Source of the DNA: CAJQQY01 sp045106765
GTDB lineage: Bacteria > Bacteroidota > Bacteroidia > Chitinophagales > Saprospiraceae
Assembly (NCBI GenBank): GCA_045106765.1
Contig: JBGCFD010000048.1
Coordinates: 1 to 64,000 of the forward strand
Direction of reading: 5' to 3'
Length of the DNA: 64,000 nucleotides
Shown here piece after piece: positions 53,757 to 62,452 of this stretch. The notes below the pieces were generated by a model. It had not been told where the DNA came from. It made no database searches and saw only the letters and a list, made by a program, of their open reading frames with translations. The translations under genes were made by a program, and so were the position numbers. Within the stretch, counting starts at the first letter, position 1. The number at the start of each line of letters is the position of its first letter.

Positions 53757-55508
53757 CTATTTTACACTCCTAGCTAGTCGCAACCCTATAGTCGTTTTCC
53801 GGCTTTTTGGACTACTACTCCCTCTATTCGTAGGAAGAACAAACATAGCACCATCTCCCCATGACCCTCCTCTACAAACTCGGCTATTGGAATAGGAAGG
53901 ACCTGTTGGATTAGTTTTGACTGTAGGCGTATATCTACCATACCAATCTTGACACCATTCATAAACATTTCCACTCATATCATATATTCCTAACCGATTA
54001 GGATTTTTTTGACCAACAGGATGAGTTTTTCCATTCGAATTACTATAGTACCAAGCTGATAAATTTATATCAGGCGTAGAATCAAAGTTATTAGTCCCAA
54101 GATTTTGTCCTTGTAATGCAGCATATTCCCACTCGGCTTCAGTTGGAAGTCGATAGACTTTATCTGATTGGTTATTTAATTTATTAATAAAACGACGAGC
54201 ATCCTCCCAACTTATATTTTCTACGGGGCATTCCTCGCAACCTTTATTGCCTAAATTTCTTGGTAACTCCCCCATCACATTCTTCCAATCAGTTTGAGTT
54301 ACTTCGTATTTACTCAAATAAAAACTTGATAAAGTTACTTGGTTTAATGGCATTTCATCATCTTCTCCATTTTCATTTCCCATAATAAAAGTTCCACCTT
54401 TGACCATAATCATGTTATTGGAAATTTTATCTAAAAAACCATGGTTTGAATTTGAGCGAGAGTCAATATTTCCACACTTCTTTTCTATTTCTTCTCGATG
54501 AAGATTATGAGTTCTAAGGTAGATTCTATAAGTAGTACAGTTATTTGATTTTTTAACAACCAACCAATTTTTTTCTGCAGTAGCTTCTTTTATATATTTC
54601 CCAGTCTCTTTATATGCTTCTAAATATGCCATATACCCTTCAAGAGTATTTTCTTTTTTTACATTATTATAAAAAACATCTTCAGAATCAAGAATTTCAC
54701 TATCTTCTTGACATGAGTTTTTTCTAATAAAAACAAAACCTAGCCCATCCTCATGTCCTGAAAAAGAACCAGTTACAGGTCTTGGTTTTCTAATAATTCC
54801 TAATAATTCAGAAGCTAATTGATCGAATATTAAAGCCTCGTTTGGGTTCGTACTTTGAAGGGTTTTTAAAAATCTCTTTGCAAATTTTGACTTAGCAGGA
54901 GTTTTAGCATCTTTATTTCCTGATGCACAAAATTGTCTACTTTGATTTTTCATAGCTAAATTAAAGGTAGCCTTGCAGTCAGGTTTTTCGTCGAGCATAG
55001 ACCGTGGTCGTCCTCCTTTACTGCGAATTCCAAAAGATCCAGAGTGACATGCATCTAGTGCTAATAATATATGTTTAGCTTTATTCCTAGATAAATCATT
55101 GGCTAGATCAGCATAACTCAACCAACTGTCTCCATACTCATCTTTGCTTTTACCATCTTTTCCTATTAAATATCCCCGCTCACTTCGTTTATCAAAATAT
55201 CCATGCATCGAAAAAAAAAACATTATTTGGTCATCTTCTCTCACCAAATTATTGTAATATCTTATCTTATTTTGGATAGTTGATTTCGTTGGATTTAAAA
55301 CTAAATCACAAGTAAATCCATATTCTTGCTCTAATTCTTGCTTAATCGATTTTACTTCAATTATGGTTTCAGGAAGTGCATTCCAACCAGGCTCAAAATC
55401 CGAAACTGCAAAAAAAACGGCGTAGTCTTTTCCAGTTCGAAAAGCAGTTTGACTAAAAAGAAATTGAAATAGAAAAAAGAAGGCAATTAGTAGAGAGAGT
55501 CTTTTCAT
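53757..55508 (-). CDS. Secreted caspase-family peptidase fused to FGE/SUMF1-like domain
   Basis: 583 residues, first gene of a five-gene operon. The order is: signal peptide (1-20, ending FLFSQ); caspase (C14) domain about 25-265, with catalytic His102 in FFFSMHGYFD and Cys154 in LALDACHSGSFG, preceded by YAVFFAVSDFEPGW; a linker 266-360; and an FGE/SUMF1 (DUF323) domain about 366-582 with MVKGGTFIMGNENGED, ISWEDARRFINKLN, YRLPTEAEWEYAA, MSGNVYEWCQDWYG and RVCRGGSW. The FGE part ends LPTNRGSSSPKSRKT and lacks the catalytic Cys pair of true formylglycine-generating enzymes, so it is more likely a binding module. Localisation is extracytoplasmic. Caspase members cleave after Arg, Lys or Asp; substrate unknown. 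Confidence 0.85.
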   Translation of the reverse strand: MKRLSLLIAFFFLFQFLFSQTAFRTGKDYAVFFAVSDFEPGWNALPETIIEVKSIKQELEQEYGFTCDLVLNPTKSTIQNKIRYYNNLVREDDQIMFFFSMHGYFDKRSERGYLIGKDGKSKDEYGDSWLSYADLANDLSRNKAKHILLALDACHSGSFGIRSKGGRPRSMLDEKPDCKATFNLAMKNQSRQFCASGNKDAKTPAKSKFAKRFLKTLQSTNPNEALIFDQLASELLGIIRKPRPVTGSFSGHEDGLGFVFIRKNSCQEDSEILDSEDVFYNNVKKENTLEGYMAYLEAYKETGKYIKEATAEKNWLVVKKSNNCTTYRIYLRTHNLHREEIEKKCGNIDSRSNSNHGFLDKISNNMIMVKGGTFIMGNENGEDDEMPLNQVTLSSFYLSKYEVTQTDWKNVMGELPRNLGNKGCEECPVENISWEDARRFINKLNNQSDKVYRLPTEAEWEYAALQGQNLGTNNFDSTPDINLSAWYYSNSNGKTHPVGQKNPNRLGIYDMSGNVYEWCQDWYGRYTPTVKTNPTGPSYSNSRVCRGGSWGDGAMFVLPTNRGSSSPKSRKTTIGLRLARSVK

Positions 55509-55782
55509 TTTGTTCTATTTGTTCTGTTCTGTACTATTAAACTATTACATTAGATAAAAACAATATACTAAAAATAAAAACATTAGACAAAGTTTCAATG
55601 TAGTTATTTTTAACATATGTATATTACTTTGACTCACAAGCAAAATACTATACTTATCAATATAAAAGTAGCTAATTTTCTCAATATTACATATAATCAA
55701 AAAGTATATTTTTATAAGTTATGTAACTTTATTGAATTTATTAATTTTACTTTTATTTCCCTAATTTCACTCTCAAAAAAAC

Positions 55783-56835
55783 ATGAAAAACTTCCTCCTT
55801 TTCCTTTCCCTATTTTTTCTATGGACTTGCAAATCACAACCCCAAACCACTCCTCTACTTCAACTCTCCGAAAACCATAAAGTCATTTTCCTAGACAGCC
55901 TAGAAGCAGGAGCAGCCATCACTAAAGATGAAAAAGAAAATTTCTTCTCACTCGTCACTCCACTCGATATGAGTATTCAAATGAAAAAAAATTTCGAAGC
56001 AGCAACACCTCGAAATGAAATCGTTAATGAATATAAATCATTTTTAAAAACGGATGTTTTAGATTTCTCCAAAGAGGAAATGGAATACGTGAATGAAATT
56101 TTTAAAGAGGCTTACGAAATGAGCAATAAAGTCTCCACCTCTATTTTTCCAAAAGAAATTAAGTTAATAAAAACACACGCCAACCACTACGGTCAAGGAG
56201 CATACTACACTCGGGAGAATTGTATTATCATTCCAAAAGATGAATTAGATTTAAGAAATAAAGAAGGATTTATGGAAACGATGTTTCATGAAATCTCCCA
56301 TATTTACACTCGGTATCATCCTAAAAAACAAATAGCACTTTATCAACTAATCGGTTTTTCCAATATCGGTAACATGTCCAATCTTTTGATAAAAGATGAA
56401 TTAAAAAGTCGAATTCTACTCAATCCAGATGGCGTTAATTTTGCTTACCACATCGAATTAAATGAAAAAAGTGGAAGACCTTATTATGCTATTCCGATTA
56501 TTAAATCAAACGAGACAAAGTATATTGATTCCAAGAATGACTTCTTTGAATACATCGATTTCAGTTTATATAAAATTGGTGTCCAACATGGCGTTCAAGT
56601 GAAAACTGATGCAGCAGGAAATTCTACTATTGATATGGATAATGTTCCTGATTTTTTTGAAAAAATTACTACAAATACTGGGTATATCATTCATCCTGAC
56701 GAAATCATTGCAGATAATTTCATGTATATAATGATGCGGGAAAAGAAAAATGGATTGATTCGAAGTTTCTCAGACGATGGAGTTGAGTTGCTTAAAAATA
56801 TTAAGAAAATATTGGTTGACGATTCTTTGTACTAA
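55783..56835 (+). CDS. Lipoprotein with HEXXH zinc-peptidase motif
   Basis: 350 residues with lipobox FLWTC at about residue 16. Residues about 110-190 contain MFHEISHIYTRYH (HEISH), the zinc-peptidase HEXXH motif, in a helical context preceded by GAYYTRENCIIIPKDEL. A possible third ligand Glu is in DEIIADNFMYIM near residue 310. The remainder is rich in Asn, Lys and Glu with strand segments RPYYAIPIIKSNETKYI. Probably a periplasm-facing lipoprotein peptidase; I do not recognise the family. It is separated from the caspase operon by a divergent intergenic region of about 270 bases and may belong to a different unit. Confidence 0.65.
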   Translation: MKNFLLFLSLFFLWTCKSQPQTTPLLQLSENHKVIFLDSLEAGAAITKDEKENFFSLVTPLDMSIQMKKNFEAATPRNEIVNEYKSFLKTDVLDFSKEEMEYVNEIFKEAYEMSNKVSTSIFPKEIKLIKTHANHYGQGAYYTRENCIIIPKDELDLRNKEGFMETMFHEISHIYTRYHPKKQIALYQLIGFSNIGNMSNLLIKDELKSRILLNPDGVNFAYHIELNEKSGRPYYAIPIIKSNETKYIDSKNDFFEYIDFSLYKIGVQHGVQVKTDAAGNSTIDMDNVPDFFEKITTNTGYIIHPDEIIADNFMYIMMREKKNGLIRSFSDDGVELLKNIKKILVDDSLY

Positions 56836-56845
56836 GTATTTTTTT

Positions 56846-56920
56846 ACCATTTGAGATATTTAAAATTCAAGTAAGACCACTTGCGAAAAACTTATATATT
56901 CCTTAAATATCTCAAATGGT
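56846..56920. repeat. 18-bp inverted repeat with 39-base loop
   Basis: ACCATTTGAGATATTTAA (56846-56863) is the exact reverse complement of TTAAATATCTCAAATGGT (56903-56920). The loop holds a second small hairpin, CAAGT-AAGACC-ACTTG. It begins 10 bases after the lipoprotein stop. It could be a terminator-like or mRNA-stability structure, or a dispersed repeat. Confidence 0.75.
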
Positions 56921-57033
56921 TAAAAATCAAAAGTGCTTAAACTATCAAACGAAACCTCCCTTTCGTCGAAAAATTAAGTACCTTGTTCCTAACTAAATTA
57001 AATTTGATCTTCATTAAATAAAAATGAAATATC

Positions 57034-57696
57034 ATGAATGAAAAAAGATACAAAGCAGACAGCATCATAAAAAATCATGTCATGTTTGCAACGGGCGCAG
57101 GAGCAATTCCGATTCCATTATTAGATTTTGCAGGCGTTACCGCAGTCCAATTAGATATGATGAAAAAGCTGACTAATCTTTACAATGAGAACTATTCTGA
57201 AAATGTAGGAAAAGCATTTATTGCATCTTTGACCAGCACATCTTTGGCACGAATGGGTGCTTCTTTAATCAAAGCTATTCCAATAGTCGGAACTACTTTA
57301 GGAGTTGTTTCCATGTCAATCATGTCTGGCGCATCAACTTATGCTTTGGGAAATGTGATTACACAATTTTTAGAAAAAGGAATTGGCTTCGAAGATTTCA
57401 ATGAAGATATGGCTCGTAAAGTTTACGAAGAGAATTTGGAAAAAGGGAAAAAAGTTGCTCAAGATTTGAAAAATAAAGCGGAGCAAAAAATGGAAGAAAT
57501 GGATGATGAATTCGAAATCCCTACTCCTCCGACAGAAGCGAAACCAAGTTCTACTCCAAATAATCCTCCTCCAAAAGCAGCACCTGAAAATGATGTGTAT
57601 GCTGAATTAATGAAATTAGGCGACTTGCGTGACAAAGGAATTATCACAGATGAAGAGTTTGCCAAAATGAAAAAAGAGATCATTGACAAATTCTAA
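57034..57696 (+). CDS. EcsC/DUF697-like membrane-associated protein with SHOCT tail
   Basis: 220 residues. The N-terminal half (about 10-135) is the DUF697/EcsC-like fold with two amphipathic/hydrophobic helical stretches: HVMFATGAGAIPIPLLDFAG (19-38) and SLIKAIPIVGTTLGVVSMSI (about 85-104), the Gly/Pro-rich turn being the family mark. A charged coiled coil (EENLEKGKKVAQDLKNKAEQ) and a Pro-rich linker precede a C-terminal SHOCT-like helix-turn motif, LMKLGDLRDKGIITDEEFAK (about 190-209). SHOCT motifs mediate oligomerisation. It overlaps the downstream gene by 14 bases, which implies translational coupling. A TAnnTTTG word (TAAATTTG) lies at 56999-57006. Confidence 0.75.
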   Translation: MNEKRYKADSIIKNHVMFATGAGAIPIPLLDFAGVTAVQLDMMKKLTNLYNENYSENVGKAFIASLTSTSLARMGASLIKAIPIVGTTLGVVSMSIMSGASTYALGNVITQFLEKGIGFEDFNEDMARKVYEENLEKGKKVAQDLKNKAEQKMEEMDDEFEIPTPPTEAKPSSTPNNPPPKAAPENDVYAELMKLGDLRDKGIITDEEFAKMKKEIIDKF

Positions 57697-58939
57697 GAAT
57701 TCAAAAATAAATATTTTAGTCTCCCTTGATAAGGAGCAACTTCAACAGGTAATTGGTCAACAATTACCTGTTGACCTTTTGAGCCGATTCTCTCCTGAAG
57801 GTTCGAGTGATATTCGAATTAGCGTCCGACGAAAAGGAAAAATTGATCTTACAGCTGAGAATAATAATTTGAAATATGAAGTTCCGCTTGAGCTTTTTGT
57901 CCAAAAAAATACCATGCTCGGAAACGTAGATGTGCTGTTTGAAATGTATCTAGGTTTTGAAACGAAGTTCCTTTTTAAAGATAATTGGGAATTAATGACT
58001 CGCACTCAAATGACTGGTTATCAATGGATTAACAAACCTGAAATAGATTTAGGTCTCTTTAATATTCCTTTGGATAATACCGTTTTAAATGCCATCCAAG
58101 GCAATAAAGAAATGCTTTGCCAGCAGGTCGATGACAAAATTAAGGAGGTTGGAGATATTCGTCCTAAGTTGAATCAGATGCTTTCTATTTTACCAAATCC
58201 AATTCCAACTCCCGCAGGTGAACAAGTTTGGTGGCAATGTGAAACGGTCAAGACTTCGATGAGTCCGCTCTTCGAAAAAGAAGGATTTATTTATGGAAAA
58301 ATAGCTTTGGAAGGTGTTACCGAATTTTCGTATGGTAACCCCTTGGAGAAATTAACTACTGTTGTCAAGTCTCCTGACATCGTTCCAGATGTGGAAAAAG
58401 AAAGTCATTTGCAAACATTACTTTCTGTCAATTTTAGAGCAATCGAAAAATCCGCATTAGCATTGTTACAAAAACAATCTTTTGAATTTAAAAGTCAGAA
58501 AGTTCAAGTTGAAGCTGTTCGGGTGGAACAAGTGGGACAACGGCTAAAAGTAGCTGCTGATCTAAAAGGGAGTTTTGACGGAGAAATGATTTTGTTGGGA
58601 AAACCTGTTTTTGATTCTTCAAAAAATGAGATCCAACTAAAAGAAGTCGATTTAGATTTGAAAGGACATAATTTTTTGAGTAAAACGATGGTGGTCTTTT
58701 TGAGAAAAGTGGTGGAAGATAAAATTTCAACCATGTTAAATTTCCCGATCCAAAAATCAATTGACTTTGCGAATCAAAAAGTAAAATATGTGACCTTTCA
58801 AGATGGACTTTTTGCCAAAGGAAAAATCAATGCCGTAGACATTCCCCATGTGGAAGTACAGACTAATGCCCTGGTCATTAGTTTATCGGTAAAAGGATAT
58901 TTACAATTGGGTCTAGAAGCACGTAGTGGTCTGCTTTAG
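57683..58939 (+). CDS. DUF4403-like protein, translationally coupled to the SHOCT gene
   Basis: 418 residues using the TTG at 57683, 14 bases inside the upstream gene; no ATG occurs near the beginning of the homology-like region, so a TTG or similar weak start is likely. It starts NSKINILVSLDKEQLQQVIG and contains a long series of beta-strands, two similar halves, with FDGEMILLGKPVFDSSKNEI and VDLDLKGHNFLSKTMVVFLR near residue 300-335, resembling DUF4403 family members. No signal peptide is obvious with this start. The family is found widely in Bacteroidota and may be a lipid-binding tubular fold; function is unknown. Confidence 0.6.
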   Translation: MTNSKNSKINILVSLDKEQLQQVIGQQLPVDLLSRFSPEGSSDIRISVRRKGKIDLTAENNNLKYEVPLELFVQKNTMLGNVDVLFEMYLGFETKFLFKDNWELMTRTQMTGYQWINKPEIDLGLFNIPLDNTVLNAIQGNKEMLCQQVDDKIKEVGDIRPKLNQMLSILPNPIPTPAGEQVWWQCETVKTSMSPLFEKEGFIYGKIALEGVTEFSYGNPLEKLTTVVKSPDIVPDVEKESHLQTLLSVNFRAIEKSALALLQKQSFEFKSQKVQVEAVRVEQVGQRLKVAADLKGSFDGEMILLGKPVFDSSKNEIQLKEVDLDLKGHNFLSKTMVVFLRKVVEDKISTMLNFPIQKSIDFANQKVKYVTFQDGLFAKGKINAVDIPHVEVQTNALVISLSVKGYLQLGLEARSGLL

Positions 58940-59207
58940 CAGGCCTAAAAAAATAAGCACAGCAAATCAACAAAACAAAAACCTCTTTTGCATAAATTGA
59001 TTGACTCTAAATGGTATTCAATAGAATATCATTTATTGAATACCTTTGAAAAAATCGCTTTGCTATTTTTCAAGTTTACTAAAGCAAACCAGCACGTACT
59101 GAAACAAAAAATAGTTACTCACCTGCGAATACTCATTCCCTTTTCCTCCCCTTTTTATTTTTTCCTAATTTGCATCCATAACAAATTCAAAAACGTTGAA
59201 TCATTAA

Positions 59208-61616
59208 ATGCAAATTTTTAAAAATACATATCGCTTTTTTTTCAAAAAACACTTGCGTAAGTCGGGAGTTGTAATTGCATTGTTATTTTTAGGTTATTGG
59301 TTTTGTCTCCCCTCTCCTCTTTTCGATGATCCAACTTGTATGGTCTTGGAAGATAAAAATGGCAACCTACTCGGCGCTCGAATTGCAGCGGATGGGCAAT
59401 GGCGTTTTCCTCAAATAGATTCTGTTCCTGATAAGTTTGCAAAGGCAATAATCACTTTTGAAGATAAACGATTTTATAGTCATATCGGATTTGATATAAA
59501 AGCCTTTTTTAGAGCACTCCAACAAAATATTTCTAATCAAAAAATTGTGAGTGGAGGCAGTACTTTGAGCATGCAAACCATTCGGATGTCTCGCAAGGGG
59601 AAACCTCGGAGTTTTTTCCAAAAAATCATAGAAGCGATCTTGGCAACTCGCATGGAAATCAGTTATTCGAAAGAGGACATTTTGGAAATGTATGCCTCTC
59701 ATGCTCCCTTTGGAGGGAATGTAGTTGGGCTAGATGCAGCAGCTTGGAGATACTATAATAAGCCTCCAAAAAAATTGAGTTGGTCAGAAGCGGCTACCCT
59801 TGCAGTTCTTCCGAATAGTCCTGCATTAATTCACCCTGGCCGTAATCGAAAACAACTCAAGTCAAAACGTAATCGATTGATTGACAGGTTATTAAAACAA
59901 AATATTATTGATCAACTAACTGCTGATTTAGCCAAAGAAGAACCGCTTCCTGAAAAGCCTCTTGCGCTTCCAAGGCTTGCTCCACATCTTTTGGATCGAG
60001 CATATAAGGAGCATTTTTATGGTAAAAAAAATCAACACACGTTGGTCAAAACAACCATTGATCAAAAGCTACAAAAACAAGTCAATGATGTTTTAAAAAA
60101 TCATCAACAAACGTTGCAAGGAAATGGAATTTTTAATGCCACCGCATTTATCATTGAGGTCGAAACTAATAATATTGTTGCCTACGCTGGTAATATTCCT
60201 GGTGCTGGAAATTCGCATGGAGAGCAAGTTGACATCATTCAAGCACCTCGAAGTACCGGGAGTATTTTAAAGCCATTTTTATACAGCTTTATGCTACAAG
60301 AAGGAGAGATTTTGCCAGAGATGTTGATCGAAGATATTCCGACAACTATTGGTGGTTATCGACCTGAAAATTTTCATCAAAATTATGATGGTCGAGTTTC
60401 TGCCAAACGTGCGGTTATTCGTTCCCTAAATGTTCCTTTGGTAAAAATGTTACAAGAATACACCTACGAAAAATTTCATTTTGGTTTAAAAAATATTGGA
60501 CTGACAACCCTTTCCAAACCTGCCGATCATTATGGATTAACTTTAATCCTTGGAGGTGCAGAGGCCAACCTTTGGGATGTGACGAGCACCTATGCAGCAA
60601 TGAGTCGAACGGTGAATCACTTCTATGAAAACGATGGTCGATATGATCCTAAAGATTTTGAAAAACCTAATTATGTTTTTCAAAAAAATCAATCATCTAG
60701 AGCTAAGAAACAGTTAGAAAAGGAAGCTCCATTTATTAATGCTTCAGCAGCTTGGTTGGCATTTGATGCCATGCGAAATTTAGAGCGACCAGATTCTGAA
60801 GGTAATTGGAAAAATTTTTCTTCAAGTAATACCGTTGCTTGGAAAACAGGAACAAGTTTTGGATTTCGAGATGCTTGGGCCGTTGGAGTTACTCCAAAGT
60901 ATGCAGTTGGAGTTTGGGCTGGAAATGCTGACGGAGAAGGTCGACCCGGTTTGATTGGAGTGCGAGCAGCAGCTCCGATACTTTTTGATATTTTTGGTCT
61001 ACTTCCCGCTGGTGACTGGTTTGAGCAACCGATAGATGAAATGGTACAAATTCCAATTTGTAGTGAAAGTGGTTTTCGGGCAACTTCGATTTGTGAAGTG
61101 GATAGCCTCTGGGTTCCTGCAGCAGGTGTCAAAGCGGCAGCATGTCCTTTTCATCAAATGATTCACTTGGATAAAAATAATGGATTACAAGTTACCTCAG
61201 ACTGCGAAAGTCCCTCGAATATGGATCATGTTCCTTGGTTTATCTTACCACCTGTAGAAGAGTACTATTTTAAGCCTCATCATGCCTTTTATCAGACATT
61301 ACCTCCCTTTCGTTCAGATTGTCATGATGCGAGCATAGCAGCTTCGAATAATCCAATGCAGCTTATTTATCCAAAAGAATTAACTAAGATATTTGTCCCA
61401 ATTGATTTGAATGGAAAATTAAGTCGAACAGTTTTTAAAGTGGCACATCGAGCACCTACGGAAACTATTCATTGGCATTTGGATGAAAGTTATCTAGGAA
61501 GTACAACTGATTTTCATGAAATGGAATTGAATCCTGAACAAGGATATCATTTGTTGACTTTAGTCGATGAAAAAGGAAATCGGTTGGAAAGGAAGTTTAG
61601 AATTATTGGAAAATGA
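59208..61616 (+). CDS. pbpC: Penicillin-binding protein 1C (bifunctional peptidoglycan synthase)
   Basis: 802 residues, full length for the family. An N-terminal membrane anchor (about 20-32) precedes the GT51 glycosyltransferase domain (about 50-220) with catalytic Glu in TFEDKRFYSHIGFD and GGSTLSMQTIRM. The transpeptidase domain (about 270-580) has the SxxK serine near residue 351 in RSTGSILKPF, an SLN motif RSLNVPLVKML near 405 and KTGTS near residue 545. A BiPBP C-terminal domain (about 690-802) marks the PBP1C subgroup. It polymerises and cross-links peptidoglycan. A divergent/unlinked gene; an alpha-2-macroglobulin partner is not next to it. Confidence 0.95.
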   Translation: MQIFKNTYRFFFKKHLRKSGVVIALLFLGYWFCLPSPLFDDPTCMVLEDKNGNLLGARIAADGQWRFPQIDSVPDKFAKAIITFEDKRFYSHIGFDIKAFFRALQQNISNQKIVSGGSTLSMQTIRMSRKGKPRSFFQKIIEAILATRMEISYSKEDILEMYASHAPFGGNVVGLDAAAWRYYNKPPKKLSWSEAATLAVLPNSPALIHPGRNRKQLKSKRNRLIDRLLKQNIIDQLTADLAKEEPLPEKPLALPRLAPHLLDRAYKEHFYGKKNQHTLVKTTIDQKLQKQVNDVLKNHQQTLQGNGIFNATAFIIEVETNNIVAYAGNIPGAGNSHGEQVDIIQAPRSTGSILKPFLYSFMLQEGEILPEMLIEDIPTTIGGYRPENFHQNYDGRVSAKRAVIRSLNVPLVKMLQEYTYEKFHFGLKNIGLTTLSKPADHYGLTLILGGAEANLWDVTSTYAAMSRTVNHFYENDGRYDPKDFEKPNYVFQKNQSSRAKKQLEKEAPFINASAAWLAFDAMRNLERPDSEGNWKNFSSSNTVAWKTGTSFGFRDAWAVGVTPKYAVGVWAGNADGEGRPGLIGVRAAAPILFDIFGLLPAGDWFEQPIDEMVQIPICSESGFRATSICEVDSLWVPAAGVKAAACPFHQMIHLDKNNGLQVTSDCESPSNMDHVPWFILPPVEEYYFKPHHAFYQTLPPFRSDCHDASIAASNNPMQLIYPKELTKIFVPIDLNGKLSRTVFKVAHRAPTETIHWHLDESYLGSTTDFHEMELNPEQGYHLLTLVDEKGNRLERKFRIIGK

Positions 61617-61623
61617 GTTTTTT

Positions 61624-61746
61624 GAATATCGAATATCGAACAAAGAATATCCAATTTCGAAGTTTGACGATGCTAGCTTTGTATTTTCCATGAGAAATAT
61701 CGTCAAACTTCTTAATTCTCAAATCCTTGTTCGATATTCGATATTC
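61624..61746. repeat. Copy 2 of a 123-nt palindromic element
   Basis: The terminal 20-bp arms 61624-61643 and 61727-61746 are exact reverse complements (GAATATCGAATATCGAACAA). An inner pair AAGTTTGACGAT (61660-61671) / ATCGTCAAACTT (61699-61710) is also exact. It lies 7 bases after the pbpC stop. A more degenerate copy is at 30889-30980. It has no ORF and may be a MITE or REP-like element. Confidence 0.75.
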
Positions 61747-61760
61747 CCACATTTTCTCCA

Positions 61761-61827
61761 AAAAAAAATCTCCTACAACTGAAGGCTAATTTAGCTGTAG
61801 GAGATATAAACATACTATGAGAAAACT
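61761..61827. repeat. Hairpin + AAACATACTATGAGAAAACT element, copy A
   Basis: Stem CTCCTACA (61770-61777) / TGTAGGAG (61796-61803), loop containing GAAGG and a small nested palindrome, followed after 4 bases by the invariant 20-mer at 61808-61827. An A-run lies before the stem, so on the minus strand the hairpin is followed by a T-run. Confidence 0.7.
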
Positions 61828-61858
61828 ACACAGCTCAAAGATACATTACGCATTTTAA
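61817..61858 (+). CDS. Very short ORF in element copy A
   Basis: 13 codons, MRKLHSSKIHYAF. It starts at the ATG inside the conserved 20-mer. Possibly a relic or a leader peptide; weak support. Confidence 0.2.
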   Translation: MRKLHSSKIHYAF

Positions 61859-62029
61859 ATATTAAAATTATTTTAATGTATTGGTTGGTATTTTCAGTTA
61901 GTGGTTGATTTCTTTTAGTAAGTGGTTTTATTCTTTTAGATATTTAGTGAAAAACTAAGTAATCAGAGACTAAAAATCTCTTTTCTCCTTTTTTAAATTT
62001 AAAATCCTAACAATCTTTTATATTGACCA
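61859..62029. other. Spacer, no feature seen
   Basis: About 170 AT-rich bases between the copy A element and the small minus-strand ORFs, with no clear gene or structure. Confidence 0.4.
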
Positions 62030-62200
62030 TTAAAATAGAATTTCAATTTCCTTTTGAAACTTTATATTAATTTCTTTCTTAATTTTTTCATTTGATTTTA
62101 ATGCTATTTTCGAATTCCATAAATCGTAATTACTAACTTGTTGAATATGATACTCTCTAAGTTTTTTAATTCGAACTTTTACTTGTTCTTCTTTTGCCAT
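62030..62200 (-). CDS. Small ORF, downstream half of a possible split lipoprotein gene
   Basis: 56 residues, Lys/Glu/Ile-rich and helical (begins MAKEEQVKVRIKKLREYH). Its ATG directly follows, in the same frame, the TGA of the small lipoprotein ORF. It could be a separate small protein translated by reinitiation, or the second half of a longer lipoprotein (about 113 residues) broken by a stop. No family is recognised. Confidence 0.45.
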   Translation of the reverse strand: MAKEEQVKVRIKKLREYHIQQVSNYDLWNSKIALKSNEKIKKEINIKFQKEIEILF

Positions 62201-62371
62201 TCAATACATTTCCTTCCAATTGCTGAGTGTTGACTCAAGGACATCGTCTCTATAATTTTTTTTTATTTCATTTTCAACTACAGAAGTAGGTACATTGGTA
62301 TTTGCATTTTGATTTTCACAACTAAGACTGATTGCCATGACTACGATGAAAAGTAGATACTTTATTTTCAT
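62201..62371 (-). CDS. Small lipoprotein ORF, ended by an in-frame TGA
   Basis: 56 residues: MKIKYLLFIVVMAISLSC is a convincing lipoprotein signal with the Cys at residue 18. The mature part is short, polar and begins ENQNANTNV. The frame continues past the TGA into the next listed ORF without another interruption for 56 codons. An ATG start and a good lipobox support expression. The intact ancestral gene, if any, would encode about 113 residues. Confidence 0.5.
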   Translation of the reverse strand: MKIKYLLFIVVMAISLSCENQNANTNVPTSVVENEIKKNYRDDVLESTLSNWKEMY

Positions 62372-62452
62372 AAAATATATTTTAGCATTTTGAGAAAAGC
62401 AATTTTAAAAATTAAAGACAAGTTTTGAAGGTAAGAATTTCACTACAAGGCA

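Noticed and set aside
55617..55880. 87-codon ORF ahead of the HEXXH lipoprotein
   Set aside because: It overlaps the lipoprotein start in another frame; the lipobox and HEXXH identify the correct frame.
58988..59221. 77-codon ORF between the DUF4403-like gene and pbpC
   Set aside because: Overlaps the pbpC start, has AT-driven low-complexity composition and no start context; intergenic read-through.
60689..61132. 147-codon minus-strand ORF
   Set aside because: Antisense to pbpC transpeptidase motifs, which are clearly the real coding frame.
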